Source of the DNA: CAIXPS01 sp034430115
GTDB lineage: Bacteria > Chloroflexota > Anaerolineae > J036 > Brachytrichaceae
NCBI GenBank assembly: GCA_034430115.1
Contig: DAOUFG010000016.1
Location: forward strand, 18,537-82,536
DNA: 64,000 nucleotides
Reading direction: 5' to 3'
Made by a program: the position numbers and the translations under genes. The notes under the pieces were generated by a model, which saw only the letters and a program-made list of their open reading frames with translations, searched no databases and had not been told where the DNA came from. Below are positions 17,233-25,849 of the stretch, one piece after another (position 1 is the stretch's first letter; every line of letters begins with the position of its first letter).

Positions 17233-18390
17233 TTACGACGCGATGCGCTCGACGGCTTCTTTGATGCGCTTGGTGGCAGTGCCCAACGAAATGCGCACGT
17301 AGCCTTCGCCATGCTCGCCGAAAGCGGTGCCCGGCGTGAGCGAGACGCCCTTCTTTTCCAGCAGATACTCCGCCCATTCGGAAGCGGTTTTGAACGCGGG
17401 CGGGATGCGTGCCCACACGTAGATGGTGGCCTGCGGCACCTCCACCTCGCAACCGGCGGCGCGCAACCCGGCGACGACCAGGTCGCGGCGCTCCTTGTAG
17501 GTCTCCTGGCGCTCAAACAGCCATTCCTGGTCGCCTGTGAGTGCGGTAATGGTGGCATCCTGGATGCCGATATAGGGACCGGAATCCACGTTGCTCTTCA
17601 GCATACCAATCAGCCGCACGGCCTCGGCATTACCCAGGATCACGCCCACGCGCATACCAGCCATGTTGTGGCTCTTGGAGAGCGAAAAGAACTCAATCGC
17701 GGTTTCTTTCGCACCGGGGATTTGCAATATGCTGGGAGCCAGATAACCGTCATAGCCGTTCTCACAATAGGGGTTATCGTGGCACAGCAGGATATTGTGC
17801 TGCTTGCAGAACGCCACTGCCTTCTCGAAGAACGAAAGCGGCGCCGTCGCGCCCGTTGGGTTGTTTGGATAGTTCAACCACACCAGCTTGGTCTTGGCAA
17901 GCACATCCGCGGGGATGGCGTCCAGGTCCGGCAGCCAGTTATTCTCTTTCAACAGCGGCATGTAATAAGGAATACCACCGGCGATCTCCGTGCCTGCCGT
18001 GTAGGTCGGGTAGCCTGGGTCGGGCACCAAGGCATAGTCACCTGGGTTCAGATAGGCGAACGCGGTGTGATAAATCCCTTCCTTAGAGCCAAGCAGCGGC
18101 AGCGACTCTTTTTCCGGGTTCAATTCAACGCCAAAACGGCGCGCATAATATTGTGCAAATGACTTGCGGAACGTAGCGCTGCCGGTGAAACCGCCATACC
18201 CATGCTTATTGGGGTTACGCGCAGCAGCGATCAAGGTATCAATAATGGCATCGTTCGGCGGCAGGTCCGGTGAGCCCATATCCAGCGCGATGATATCCAT
18301 ACCACCGGCTTTCAGTTCATCTTTGCGCTTGTTCAACTTGGCAAACACGTAGGGTTTGACAACAGACATCCTTTGTGCAGGTGCGATCAT
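17233..18390 (-). CDS. Class I/II PLP-dependent aminotransferase
   Basis: A 385-residue fold-type I aminotransferase. The PLP-binding Lys lies in FSLSKSHNMAGMRVG, and the cofactor Asn and Tyr segments are WLNYPNNPTGA and CHDNPYCENGY. The N-terminal segment with ALDMGSPDLPPNDAII is like LL-diaminopimelate and aspartate/alanine aminotransferases, so a role in lysine or alanine metabolism is likely. The ATG at 18390 has AAAGGAG nine bases upstream; an earlier ATG at 18417 lacks one. It follows the M28 peptidase gene by 47 bp. Confidence 0.9.
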   Translation of the reverse strand: MIAPAQRMSVVKPYVFAKLNKRKDELKAGGMDIIALDMGSPDLPPNDAIIDTLIAAARNPNKHGYGGFTGSATFRKSFAQYYARRFGVELNPEKESLPLLGSKEGIYHTAFAYLNPGDYALVPDPGYPTYTAGTEIAGGIPYYMPLLKENNWLPDLDAIPADVLAKTKLVWLNYPNNPTGATAPLSFFEKAVAFCKQHNILLCHDNPYCENGYDGYLAPSILQIPGAKETAIEFFSLSKSHNMAGMRVGVILGNAEAVRLIGMLKSNVDSGPYIGIQDATITALTGDQEWLFERQETYKERRDLVVAGLRAAGCEVEVPQATIYVWARIPPAFKTASEWAEYLLEKKGVSLTPGTAFGEHGEGYVRISLGTATKRIKEAVERIAS

Positions 18391-18437
18391 CCTTTGTACT
18401 CCTTTCGCAACATTCACCGAAGTATACTGGCGTCTGG

Positions 18438-19385
18438 CTATTTTTCACTTCCCAACCACGCGACCAGTGTTCGCCCGACTCGTTCCAGGCTATCGGGACT
18501 GATTTTATCAGGCGTGTCCTGGGTGGTGTGCCAGGGGGGATAATCGAAGTCGATGATGTCCACCGCCTTCCAGCCGCGCATCAGGAAAGGCGTGTGATCG
18601 TCCTCCATGCTCCACTTATATTGCTTGATGAACTGATCGCCATACCCCAATGCCGCCGCGGTATCCCAGATGGCGCCCGCAACCTGGGCATTGGAGTTAC
18701 GCTCCAGGTAGATATCCTGCTGCGCATCACCGATCATATCGATCACCACCACCGCCGTCGGCGTGATCGTGAGCGAATTGGCATAGTAAGTGGACCCAAC
18801 GATCCAGTCCCAGCCATCCAGGTCACCGTTGTCTTCTGCGTCAAAGAACACCAGCCGGACTTGCCGATCTGGCTTTTGGATGCGCAACACACGCGATAGC
18901 TCCAAGAGCACGGCGACGCCGCTGGCGCCGTCGTTCGCACCCGGCACTGGCTCGTTTGGGTGCGCCGCGTCCTGGTCGGCCCGGCGGCGCGTGTCATAGT
19001 GCGCCCCCAGAATGATCACATCGGCCGTGCCCTCCCCTTTGACGCCGATCAGGTTGCGCACCGGCGTTTGCTGATACGTGAAGTCCTGGGTTTGGGTTTG
19101 CCAGCCATTTGCACTCAGTTCGGCCAGTACCTCATCGCCCAGTTGGTGATTTGCAGCGCTGCCCGTGATGCGTGGCCCCAGCGCCACCTGCTGCACCACC
19201 GAGTCGTAAGCACGCGCACCAGAAAATTCCAGGGTCGGCACCGTGGCAGTGGCGGCAGGCGACGGTGTAAGCGTGGGCGATGCCTGTGGTGCCGGCGTCG
19301 CGCTGGGTTGAGGCGTCACAGGCTGGCAAGCCACCATCAAACACACGCTCACGGCCCACCAGCAGGCGCGTTGGATGAAACGCAT
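18438..19385 (-). CDS. M28-family zinc aminopeptidase lipoprotein
   Basis: A 315-residue secreted peptidase. The signal peptide ends in lipobox LMVACQ, followed by a Pro/Thr/Ala linker of about 35 residues. The catalytic domain has the family zinc ligands: GAHYDTRR (His, Asp-Thr), ANDGASGVAVLLE (bridging Asp), and FFDAEDNGDLDG (catalytic/ligand Asp-Glu), with a late DDHTPFL His. It probably releases N-terminal amino acids from peptides outside the cell. ATG 19385 is preferred over GTG 19397 because GGAAGGG is correctly spaced only for the ATG. It ends 47 bp before the aminotransferase start. Confidence 0.9.
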   Translation of the reverse strand: MRFIQRACWWAVSVCLMVACQPVTPQPSATPAPQASPTLTPSPAATATVPTLEFSGARAYDSVVQQVALGPRITGSAANHQLGDEVLAELSANGWQTQTQDFTYQQTPVRNLIGVKGEGTADVIILGAHYDTRRRADQDAAHPNEPVPGANDGASGVAVLLELSRVLRIQKPDRQVRLVFFDAEDNGDLDGWDWIVGSTYYANSLTITPTAVVVIDMIGDAQQDIYLERNSNAQVAGAIWDTAAALGYGDQFIKQYKWSMEDDHTPFLMRGWKAVDIIDFDYPPWHTTQDTPDKISPDSLERVGRTLVAWLGSEK

Positions 19386-19403
19386 CGAATTCACCACCCT
19401 TCC

Positions 19404-20819
19404 TTACGCAGATTCCGGCTGGCTATGCTCGGCGCGCGCATGCAGTAGTGAATCATCCGTTGCCGCCAGGAAGGTCTGCATATCCTGGATGGCGCGCTCG
19501 GCATATTGCTTCGAGCGCTTGCGTTTGTCTTTCAAGGGGTTCTCCAGTGGTGGCAAAATGCCAAACGCCGCTTTCATGGGTTGAAAGTCCTTCGGGTCGG
19601 CATGTGAGATGTAGTAACACAGCGCACCCAACATCGTCGTGGGCGGCAATTCAATCAGCGGTTTCCCCTGCGCATGCCGCGCAACGTTGATGCCCGCGAC
19701 TAACCCGGTCGCGACGTTCCCCACGTACCCCTCGGCGCCAATCAACTGGCCGGCAAAGAACAAGGCGGCATCCGGGTTGGCAGGGTTGCCCGCCCGGAAG
19801 CGCAACGTGGCATCCAGCAACAAAGGAGAGTTCATGAATGTGTTGCGGTGCATCTGGCCATAGCGCACGAATTCGGCATCTTTCAAACCGGGGATCATGC
19901 GCAACACGCGGTCTTGCTCGGGGAACTTCAGGTTGGTCTGAAAGCCGACGATATTGAAAAGCGACCCGGCGAGGTTGTCCTGGCGTAGTTGCACCACGGC
20001 GTAGGGGCGCCGGCCGGTGCGCGGATCCTTGATTCCCACCGGGCGCATCGGGCCAAAGGCCAGCGCATCGCGCCCGCGCCGCGCCATCACCTCAATCGGC
20101 AAACAGCCCTCAAAGAACTGATCGTGGCGCATCTCAAAATCGCGCAGCGTCGCCGTCTCGGCAGCCAACAACGCATCGACAAAGGCATAGTATTCATCGC
20201 GCGACATGGGGCAGTTGATGTAATCGCCTTCTCCCATGTGCTCACCCGGTGCCGTGACGGTGCCGTCACTGTGCACGCCATAGCGCGAAGCCCGGAAGGC
20301 CACGCTGAAATCCAGCGACTCCAGCGTCACAATCGGGGCGATGGCGTCCCAGAAATACAGGTGCTGGCTGCCGGTCAGGCGGGCAATGTCGGCGGCCAAA
20401 GCGTCGGAGGTAAGCGGGCCGGTGGCGATGACGGCGGTGCCATCCGGGACGCGCGTCACTTCCTCGCGCTTCAACACAATGTTTGGGTGTGCCTGGATGC
20501 GCTCGGTGACGGCTTGGGCAAACACCTCACGATCCACCGCCAGCGCGCCACCCGCCGGCACAGTGGCATGTTCGGCACATTCCATCAACAGCGACCCATA
20601 CGTGCGCAACTCGTGCTTCAAAAGCCCCGGCGCGCGATCCACCAGGTCGGAACCGAGCGAATTGCTGCACACCAGTTCGGCCAGCCGGTCGGTCGTATGG
20701 GCCGGGGTCATCTTGTGCGGGCGCATCTCATAGAGCTGCACGCGCATACCGCGCTGCGCGGCCTGCCAGGCCGCTTCCGTGCCGGCCAACCCGCCGCCGA
20801 CCACAATCACCTCTGACAT
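19404..20819 (-). CDS. trmFO: Folate-dependent tRNA (uracil-54-C5) methyltransferase TrmFO
   Basis: About 471 residues. It makes ribothymidine at position 54 of tRNA using methylene-THF and FADH2. The FAD motif VIVVGGGLAGTEAAWQAA begins at residue 4; the catalytic-type Cys lies in LAELVCSNSLGSD; the segments RPVGIKDPRTGRRPYAVVQLRQ and GYVGNVATGL are characteristic. An ATG four codons upstream (20831) is possible, but the ribosome site GAGAGGTGA is spaced better for the chosen one. It is the first gene of the minus-strand series running down to 12436 and is divergent from the radical SAM gene. Confidence 0.97.
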   Translation of the reverse strand: MSEVIVVGGGLAGTEAAWQAAQRGMRVQLYEMRPHKMTPAHTTDRLAELVCSNSLGSDLVDRAPGLLKHELRTYGSLLMECAEHATVPAGGALAVDREVFAQAVTERIQAHPNIVLKREEVTRVPDGTAVIATGPLTSDALAADIARLTGSQHLYFWDAIAPIVTLESLDFSVAFRASRYGVHSDGTVTAPGEHMGEGDYINCPMSRDEYYAFVDALLAAETATLRDFEMRHDQFFEGCLPIEVMARRGRDALAFGPMRPVGIKDPRTGRRPYAVVQLRQDNLAGSLFNIVGFQTNLKFPEQDRVLRMIPGLKDAEFVRYGQMHRNTFMNSPLLLDATLRFRAGNPANPDAALFFAGQLIGAEGYVGNVATGLVAGINVARHAQGKPLIELPPTTMLGALCYYISHADPKDFQPMKAAFGILPPLENPLKDKRKRSKQYAERAIQDMQTFLAATDDSLLHARAEHSQPESA

Positions 20820-20997
20820 AGGTTCATTCACCTCTCATCCTTCTTCCTGCTTCACGCGTGAATCGTATCACGAGGTTCTCTGTTCAAGATGACGTCGCGT
20901 TGATGTGCCATGGTAGGCACGAGTTTCACACCCGCGTTCGTGCGGAGCCGGCGAATCATGCTTTGTGCGTTACCTGCCGCGCAACCACCCGGCGGAC

Positions 20998-21016
20998 AGA
21001 ACATTAGTTCTATAAT
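20998..21016 (+). promoter_or_regulatory. LexA-type box and leaderless promoter of radical SAM gene
   Basis: AGAAC-ATTA-GTTCT (20998-21011) overlaps TATAAT (21011-21016) by one base, exactly as at the SRAP gene. Only six bases separate the -10 from the ATG at 21023, so transcription should start at the start codon. A clear -35 is not seen at 17 bp. Confidence 0.7.
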
Positions 21017-21022
21017 GGGGGC

Positions 21023-22309
21023 ATGGACGCAACAGCAAAACTTGAGTTGTTCGCCAATTACATGAGCCTGGAACCGGCCGAAGAGCACGTTGCACGTCAA
21101 CCCACCCCTGTTTCTGGCTCCGCCGCGTTGCGCGAAGCGCGCGCCCCCTACGAACCAATGCCAGCCTCCGCCTACCGCGCCGCGCCGTGCGGTCACTCGC
21201 CGGCGGAACTGCGCCGCCTCTCGGAATCGGGGGGGGCCGGCAACGTCAGCCAGGCAAAGCGTGAGGCGCTCGGCATCTCCTACGCCAGCATGTCCGGCGG
21301 CAAGCGCATCGCACTGCTCAAGACGCTGCTCACATCGGCCTGCGAACGCAATTGCTACTATTGCCCGTTTCGTGCCGGGCGCGATTTCCGGCGCGCCACC
21401 TTCAAACCCGACGAAATGGCCAAAGCGTTCATGGAGCTTTATCGCTCGCGCATTGCAGAGGGGTTCTTCCTCAGTTCCGGCATCGCCGGCGGTGGCATTC
21501 GCACCGAGGATCAACTGATCGACACCGCCGAAATCCTGCGCCGCAAAATGGGCTACACCGGCTACCTGCATCTGAAGATCATGCCCGGTTCGCAACGTGC
21601 GCAGGTGGAACGCGCCATGCAACTGGCCGACCGCGTATCGATCAACCTGGAAGCGCCCAATTCCAACCGGCTGGCGCGCCTGGCACCTCACAAGATATTC
21701 ATCGACGAATTGCTGAAGCCCCTGCAATGGGTGGAAGAAATCCGGCGCACCCGCGCGCCGCAATATGGCTGGAAAGGCAAGTGGCCTTCTTCGGTGACGC
21801 AGTTCGTGGTGGGCGGCGCAGACGAAAGCGACCTGGAGATCATGAGCATCAGCGCAGAATTGATCAAGCGCTTGCGCCTGTCGCGCGTATATTACTCCGC
21901 GTTTCACCCCGTCATCGATACGCCCCTGGAAAATCACCCCCCCGAAAGCCCCGTGCGCGAGTTCCGGCTATATCAATCTTCCTTCCTGCTGCGCGATTAT
22001 GGGTTTGACCTGGAGGATTTGCCCTTCACCAACGCCGGGAACTTGCCGCTGGAAGTGGACCCCAAGATTGCCTGGGCGCAAGCGAACCTGGCCGAAGCGC
22101 CGGTGGAAATCAACCAGGCCGAACGACAACAACTGCTGAAGGTGCCCGGCATCGGCCCACAAGGGGTGACCCAAATCCTGGATGCGCGACGCAAGGGGAA
22201 ATTGCACACCCTGCGCGACTTACAGCGCATAGGTGTGATAGCATCTCGCGCAGCGCCTTTTATTCTGCTGGATGGGCGCCGCCCTCCGAGGCAACTCAGC
22301 TTATGGTAA
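21023..22309 (+). CDS. Putative DNA modification/repair radical SAM protein
   Basis: A 428-residue radical SAM protein. The 4Fe-4S Cys are C107, C111 and C114 in TSACERNCYYCPF, preceded by the conserved MSGGKRIALLKTLLT. The C-terminus (about 365-415) contains a helix-hairpin-helix DNA-binding unit, LLKVPGIGPQGVTQILDARR, and ends RPPRQLSLW. This matches the family called DNA modification/repair radical SAM protein, which is often encoded beside a uracil-DNA-glycosylase-like partner. No such partner is next to it here. The LexA-type box over its promoter supports a role in damage repair. The start is set by the -10 position and family length. Confidence 0.92.
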   Translation: MDATAKLELFANYMSLEPAEEHVARQPTPVSGSAALREARAPYEPMPASAYRAAPCGHSPAELRRLSESGGAGNVSQAKREALGISYASMSGGKRIALLKTLLTSACERNCYYCPFRAGRDFRRATFKPDEMAKAFMELYRSRIAEGFFLSSGIAGGGIRTEDQLIDTAEILRRKMGYTGYLHLKIMPGSQRAQVERAMQLADRVSINLEAPNSNRLARLAPHKIFIDELLKPLQWVEEIRRTRAPQYGWKGKWPSSVTQFVVGGADESDLEIMSISAELIKRLRLSRVYYSAFHPVIDTPLENHPPESPVREFRLYQSSFLLRDYGFDLEDLPFTNAGNLPLEVDPKIAWAQANLAEAPVEINQAERQQLLKVPGIGPQGVTQILDARRKGKLHTLRDLQRIGVIASRAAPFILLDGRRPPRQLSLW

Positions 22310-22312
22310 ACG

Positions 22313-23752
22313 ATGCGCAAGGAATTTCACGTTCCAATCATCGGTTCGCTGCTCAAGCAACTGCGGCACATGTCGCTGGTCAACGAATTCATGCTCCTCA
22401 GCGCCGTCATCCTGCTGTTTGGCGCACTGGTCATCGGCTGGTGGATCAATCGCGAGATTGAGCAGCAGGTGCTGGACAACAGCCTGAAGACCACGGCGGT
22501 CTTCGTCGATAGCACCATCGCCCCGCATCTGTGGGAACTGAGCGACCTGAGCAACATCACCGACGCTCAGAAAAAGCACCTGGATCAGCTCCTGAAATCG
22601 AATATCCAGTCCGGGGAATTCGTGGCCTTTCACATCGCCAAACCCGACGGCACGCTGGTCTATAGCAGCCTGGATATTCCACTCGGCACAGACATGCGCA
22701 CCCCTGGGATGGAAGCCGCGCTGAGCGGGCAAATGTATAGCGAAGAAACGCACCAGGTAGACTTTGCGCCGCCCTCCGCTCAGCAATTCCCCACCATGAT
22801 CGAGACCTACTTCCCAGTGTACGACGAAGCGGGGACGAAAATCATCGCCGTAGCGAGCTTTTATCAATCGCTAGACTTGCTGCGCCAGTCCATCTTGGAA
22901 GCACAATTGCAGGGCTGGGTGGTGGTTGGCATCGCCACCTTCTTGATGTACATACTGCTGTTCGGGCTGATGCGGCGCGGCAACGACACCATCGAGCGCC
23001 AAAAGTTGGACCTGGCCGAATCTCGCCGCCAGATTCAGCACGCCGCCGTGAGCGCCGCCGAGGTGAACGAAGCCGCCATGCGCCGCCTGGGAGCGGACTT
23101 GCACGACGGCCCCGCGCAAGACCTGGGCATTGCGCTGATGCGCATGGAGCCACTACGCCAGGCGGTGGATCAATTGCAATCGGGCAAGGGAGCTGTGGAC
23201 CCGGAGGTGATGGCATTCGACCTGAACCTGATCCACACCGCCCTGCAAAGCTCATTACAAGAAATTCGCAACATGGCCAGTGGTTTGCGCCTGCCCGATC
23301 TGAAGTCATTGGACTTGGCCGGAACTATTCACAAAGCGGCCAATGATTACACGCGCAAGACGGGCCGTGAGGTCAGCGTAACGGGGCCGGATCACCTGGC
23401 AGGCAACGACGCGCTGAAGTCGGCTACATATCGCATCGTGCAGGAAACCCTGAACAACGGCCATTTGCACGGCAACCCCACCGTACAGGAAGTGGTTTTT
23501 GAGGTAAAAGGGGATGTACTGGCTTTGAGTATCAGCGACAATGGGAGTGGCTTCAACCCGCAACACGTCTTTGAGCGTGGTGGGCGACGCCAATTGGGGC
23601 TGGCAGGGCTGCAGGAACGTGCTGAGATCTTGGGCGGTCACCTATCGGTCACGTCGGAACCAGGTGAAGGGTCAACTGTTGAAGTGATACTGCCTTTGCA
23701 AGGGATGAATATGGATGAGGGGAATGAAACGGAGGAGGAAGAACAGGCATGA
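22313..23752 (+). CDS. NarL-type membrane sensor histidine kinase
   Basis: A 479-residue kinase. A membrane helix at about residues 24-44 and another at 200-220 enclose an extracellular sensor of about 155 residues with a Cache-like pattern (HIAKPDGTLVYSS and PVYDEAGTKIIAVASFYQS). After a coiled segment comes the HisKA_3 phospho-acceptor H264 in LGADLHDGPAQDLG, then an ATPase domain with IVQETLNNGHLHG and SDNGSGF. The N-box is unusual (NNGHLHG in place of the common NAxKHA). It starts three bases after the radical SAM stop and overlaps the regulator by 4 bp. Confidence 0.93.
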   Translation: MRKEFHVPIIGSLLKQLRHMSLVNEFMLLSAVILLFGALVIGWWINREIEQQVLDNSLKTTAVFVDSTIAPHLWELSDLSNITDAQKKHLDQLLKSNIQSGEFVAFHIAKPDGTLVYSSLDIPLGTDMRTPGMEAALSGQMYSEETHQVDFAPPSAQQFPTMIETYFPVYDEAGTKIIAVASFYQSLDLLRQSILEAQLQGWVVVGIATFLMYILLFGLMRRGNDTIERQKLDLAESRRQIQHAAVSAAEVNEAAMRRLGADLHDGPAQDLGIALMRMEPLRQAVDQLQSGKGAVDPEVMAFDLNLIHTALQSSLQEIRNMASGLRLPDLKSLDLAGTIHKAANDYTRKTGREVSVTGPDHLAGNDALKSATYRIVQETLNNGHLHGNPTVQEVVFEVKGDVLALSISDNGSGFNPQHVFERGGRRQLGLAGLQERAEILGGHLSVTSEPGEGSTVEVILPLQGMNMDEGNETEEEEQA

Positions 23753-24405
23753 CATCTATACGCGTGTTGGTGGTTGACGATCACCCGCTGTTTCGGCAAG
23801 GTGTGCTTTTTACATTGGGGCGACAGGCCGATTTGATGATCGTGGGTGAAGGGGAGAATGGCCGCCAGGCAGTGGAGATGGCAGAGCGGCTGAAGCCGGA
23901 TGTATTGCTGCTAGATATCACCATGCCCGAAATGGATGGCCTGCAAGCCACCGCCGAAGTGAAGCGCGTATCGCCCGACACGCACATCGTCATGCTCACC
24001 GCATCCGAAGAAGGAGACGACCTGATGGCCGCCATGAAAGCCGGTGCGCTAGGCTACGTGGTGAAAGGCGCCGGCGCCGGCGAAATCGTGCAGGCCGTGA
24101 TGGCTGCTTCACGTGGCGAAGCCTACATCACCCCCAAGATGGCCGGTAACCTGCTGCGCGAAATGACCCATAAACCCAGCAGTGATCCGCTAGCCGATCT
24201 AACCGAACGCGAACGCCAGGTGCTCGAACTGGTAGCGCGTGGGCTGAGCAATAAGGAGGTCGGCACAGAACTCGGTTTGGCCGAAAAGACCGTCAAACAC
24301 TACCTGACGGCTGTGCTGCAGAAATTGCACGTGCGCAGTCGCGTGGAGGCCGCGTTGCTGGCTCAACGACACGGCCTGGGCCAGCCCCCCAACGCATCAG
24401 ACTAA
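23749..24405 (+). CDS. LuxR/NarL-family response regulator
   Basis: A 218-residue regulator. The receiver has phospho-acceptor D56 in VLLLDITMPEMDG and the Lys in GYVVKGAGAGE. A GerE-type helix-turn-helix near residues 148-210 reads LTERERQVLELVARGLSNKEVGTELGLAEKTVKHYL. Its ATG overlaps the kinase stop (ATGA), so the two are translationally coupled and form a cognate pair. The target genes are not indicated. Because the kinase starts three bases after the radical SAM gene, part of its expression may follow that promoter. Confidence 0.95.
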   Translation: MTSIRVLVVDDHPLFRQGVLFTLGRQADLMIVGEGENGRQAVEMAERLKPDVLLLDITMPEMDGLQATAEVKRVSPDTHIVMLTASEEGDDLMAAMKAGALGYVVKGAGAGEIVQAVMAASRGEAYITPKMAGNLLREMTHKPSSDPLADLTERERQVLELVARGLSNKEVGTELGLAEKTVKHYLTAVLQKLHVRSRVEAALLAQRHGLGQPPNASD

Positions 24406-24554
24406 GGCCCGACAGGCGCTCAACCGAAGCCTGCTCCACACCGGACATCCCGCCCCAAATACCGGGGAGTGCCTTTTTGCATCGTGATGCCATCAAACGA
24501 GCAACGGCAGTAATCAAATGCGGGGTTATTTCGTTTTACGCTAAGATATTTGGT

Positions 24555-25655
24555 ATGACAGCCCAAAATACTCAACCCACCCAACGCCAGGACATTGGCG
24601 CAGAAACCAAGGCGGAGATTTTCAATCAACCCGAAAGCTGGCAAGGCGCCAGCAACGCCGTCAAGGCGAACGCCGGTCACCTGGGGACGTTCTTTGCCGA
24701 ACATCGCGACAAACCGGTGATCTTTGTCGGTTGCGGCTCGCCCTACTACCTGGACCTGACTGCCGCAGCGGTCTATCGATCACTGACGGGCCAATGGGCC
24801 ATCGCCCTACCCGCTTCTGAGATACTCTATCACCTGGAAGCTGCCTTCCCCGGCAAAACGACGCCGCTGGTTGTGGCCGTCAGCCGCAGCGGCGAGACGA
24901 GCGAACTGATGGCCGCCTGCCGCAGGTTGAAGGATGAACGCAACAGCCCGCTCGTGGCAATCAGCGTCTCCGAGGGCACCACGCTGGAGCGCATCGCCGA
25001 CGTCAACGTTTACATTCAGAACGCCGCCGAGAAGAGCGTGGCACAGACGCGCTCCTTCAGCGCCATGCTGCTTGCCACGTTGGGCACGGTGAGCGTGGCC
25101 GCGCAGAACCAGGCGTTGCTCAACGAATTAGAGCACATTCCAGCCCAGGCGGCCGGCTACCTTGAGCGCATCAAGCAGCCCATCGCCGACGTCATCGGGC
25201 GCGGCTTCGACCGGGTGTTCATCCTGGGCTCCGGCCTGCGCTATGGCCTGGCCAACGAAGGGTCGCTGAAGATGAAGGAGATGTCCATCACCAACGCGGA
25301 GCCGTTCCACTTCATGGAGTTCCGCCACGGGCCGCAATCGATGGTGGACGATCACACGCTCATCGTCGGGCTGGTTTCGCCGCACGCCACGGCTGCGGAA
25401 ACGCAGGTGCTACACGAATTGGTGGGCTATGGCGGCACGGTGGTCGCCGTTGGGCCGGTCAGCCAGCCTTCGACCGACCCGCGCTACGTGCAGATCGAGA
25501 TGCCCGGCGGGCTTTCCGAGGTGGCGCAGTTGCCCTTCTACATGCCGGCTCTGCACCTGCTGGCCTTCAACCAGGCCATGCGCAAGGACATGAATTGCGA
25601 CAGCCCGCGCAACCTATACGCCTGGATCAAGCTGCCCGAACTGGATGCAAAGTAG
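24555..25655 (+). CDS. SIS-domain amino-sugar phosphate isomerase/deaminase
   Basis: A 366-residue protein with two SIS domains (about 45-180 and 205-345), like the isomerase half of GlmS and the NagB-II/AgaS group. Sugar-phosphate binding segments are VFVGCGSPYYL and VAVSRSGETSELMAAC. The hinge motif NAEPFHFMEFRHGPQSMVDD is the characteristic deaminase/isomerase loop. It converges on nagA, so conversion of glucosamine-6-phosphate to fructose-6-phosphate plus ammonia is the most likely job. The ATG is chosen because SIS proteins begin here; an upstream open stretch of 26 codons shows no domain. TAAGAT lies seven bases before it, a possible leaderless promoter. Confidence 0.85.
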   Translation: MTAQNTQPTQRQDIGAETKAEIFNQPESWQGASNAVKANAGHLGTFFAEHRDKPVIFVGCGSPYYLDLTAAAVYRSLTGQWAIALPASEILYHLEAAFPGKTTPLVVAVSRSGETSELMAACRRLKDERNSPLVAISVSEGTTLERIADVNVYIQNAAEKSVAQTRSFSAMLLATLGTVSVAAQNQALLNELEHIPAQAAGYLERIKQPIADVIGRGFDRVFILGSGLRYGLANEGSLKMKEMSITNAEPFHFMEFRHGPQSMVDDHTLIVGLVSPHATAAETQVLHELVGYGGTVVAVGPVSQPSTDPRYVQIEMPGGLSEVAQLPFYMPALHLLAFNQAMRKDMNCDSPRNLYAWIKLPELDAK

Positions 25656-25758
25656 AAGTTCGCCGTTAGAAACGGCGAACACAAAGATGCAAAGGCTCAA
25701 AGAGCGCGCAGATTGAACGATAGCGCGTTGCGATTAAACGCACGGCAAGACGAAGCAT

Positions 25759-25810
25759 AAATATCCGGGGATTCAAGCCGAACGATGTTCGGCCGGGCCC
25801 CGGATATTTT
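25759..25810. terminator. Bidirectional terminator between SIS gene and nagA
   Basis: AAATATCCGGGG (25759-25770) pairs with CCCCGGATATTT (25798-25809), with an inner GCCGAAC/GTTCGGC stem, followed by T bases on one side and preceded by A bases on the other. It serves both converging genes. Confidence 0.88.
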
Positions 25811-25849
25811 GTCGCCCCTTTTAATCATTTGCGTACAGCGCTTGGGAGA

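Noticed and set aside
20852..21937. A 361-codon minus-strand open frame
   Set aside because: It lies opposite the radical SAM gene, which has a complete motif set and its own promoter.
25777..25793. GCCGAAC-gat-GTTCGGC as a third LexA-type box
   Set aside because: The spacer is three bases, not four, and the sequence is the inner stem of a terminator between convergent genes.
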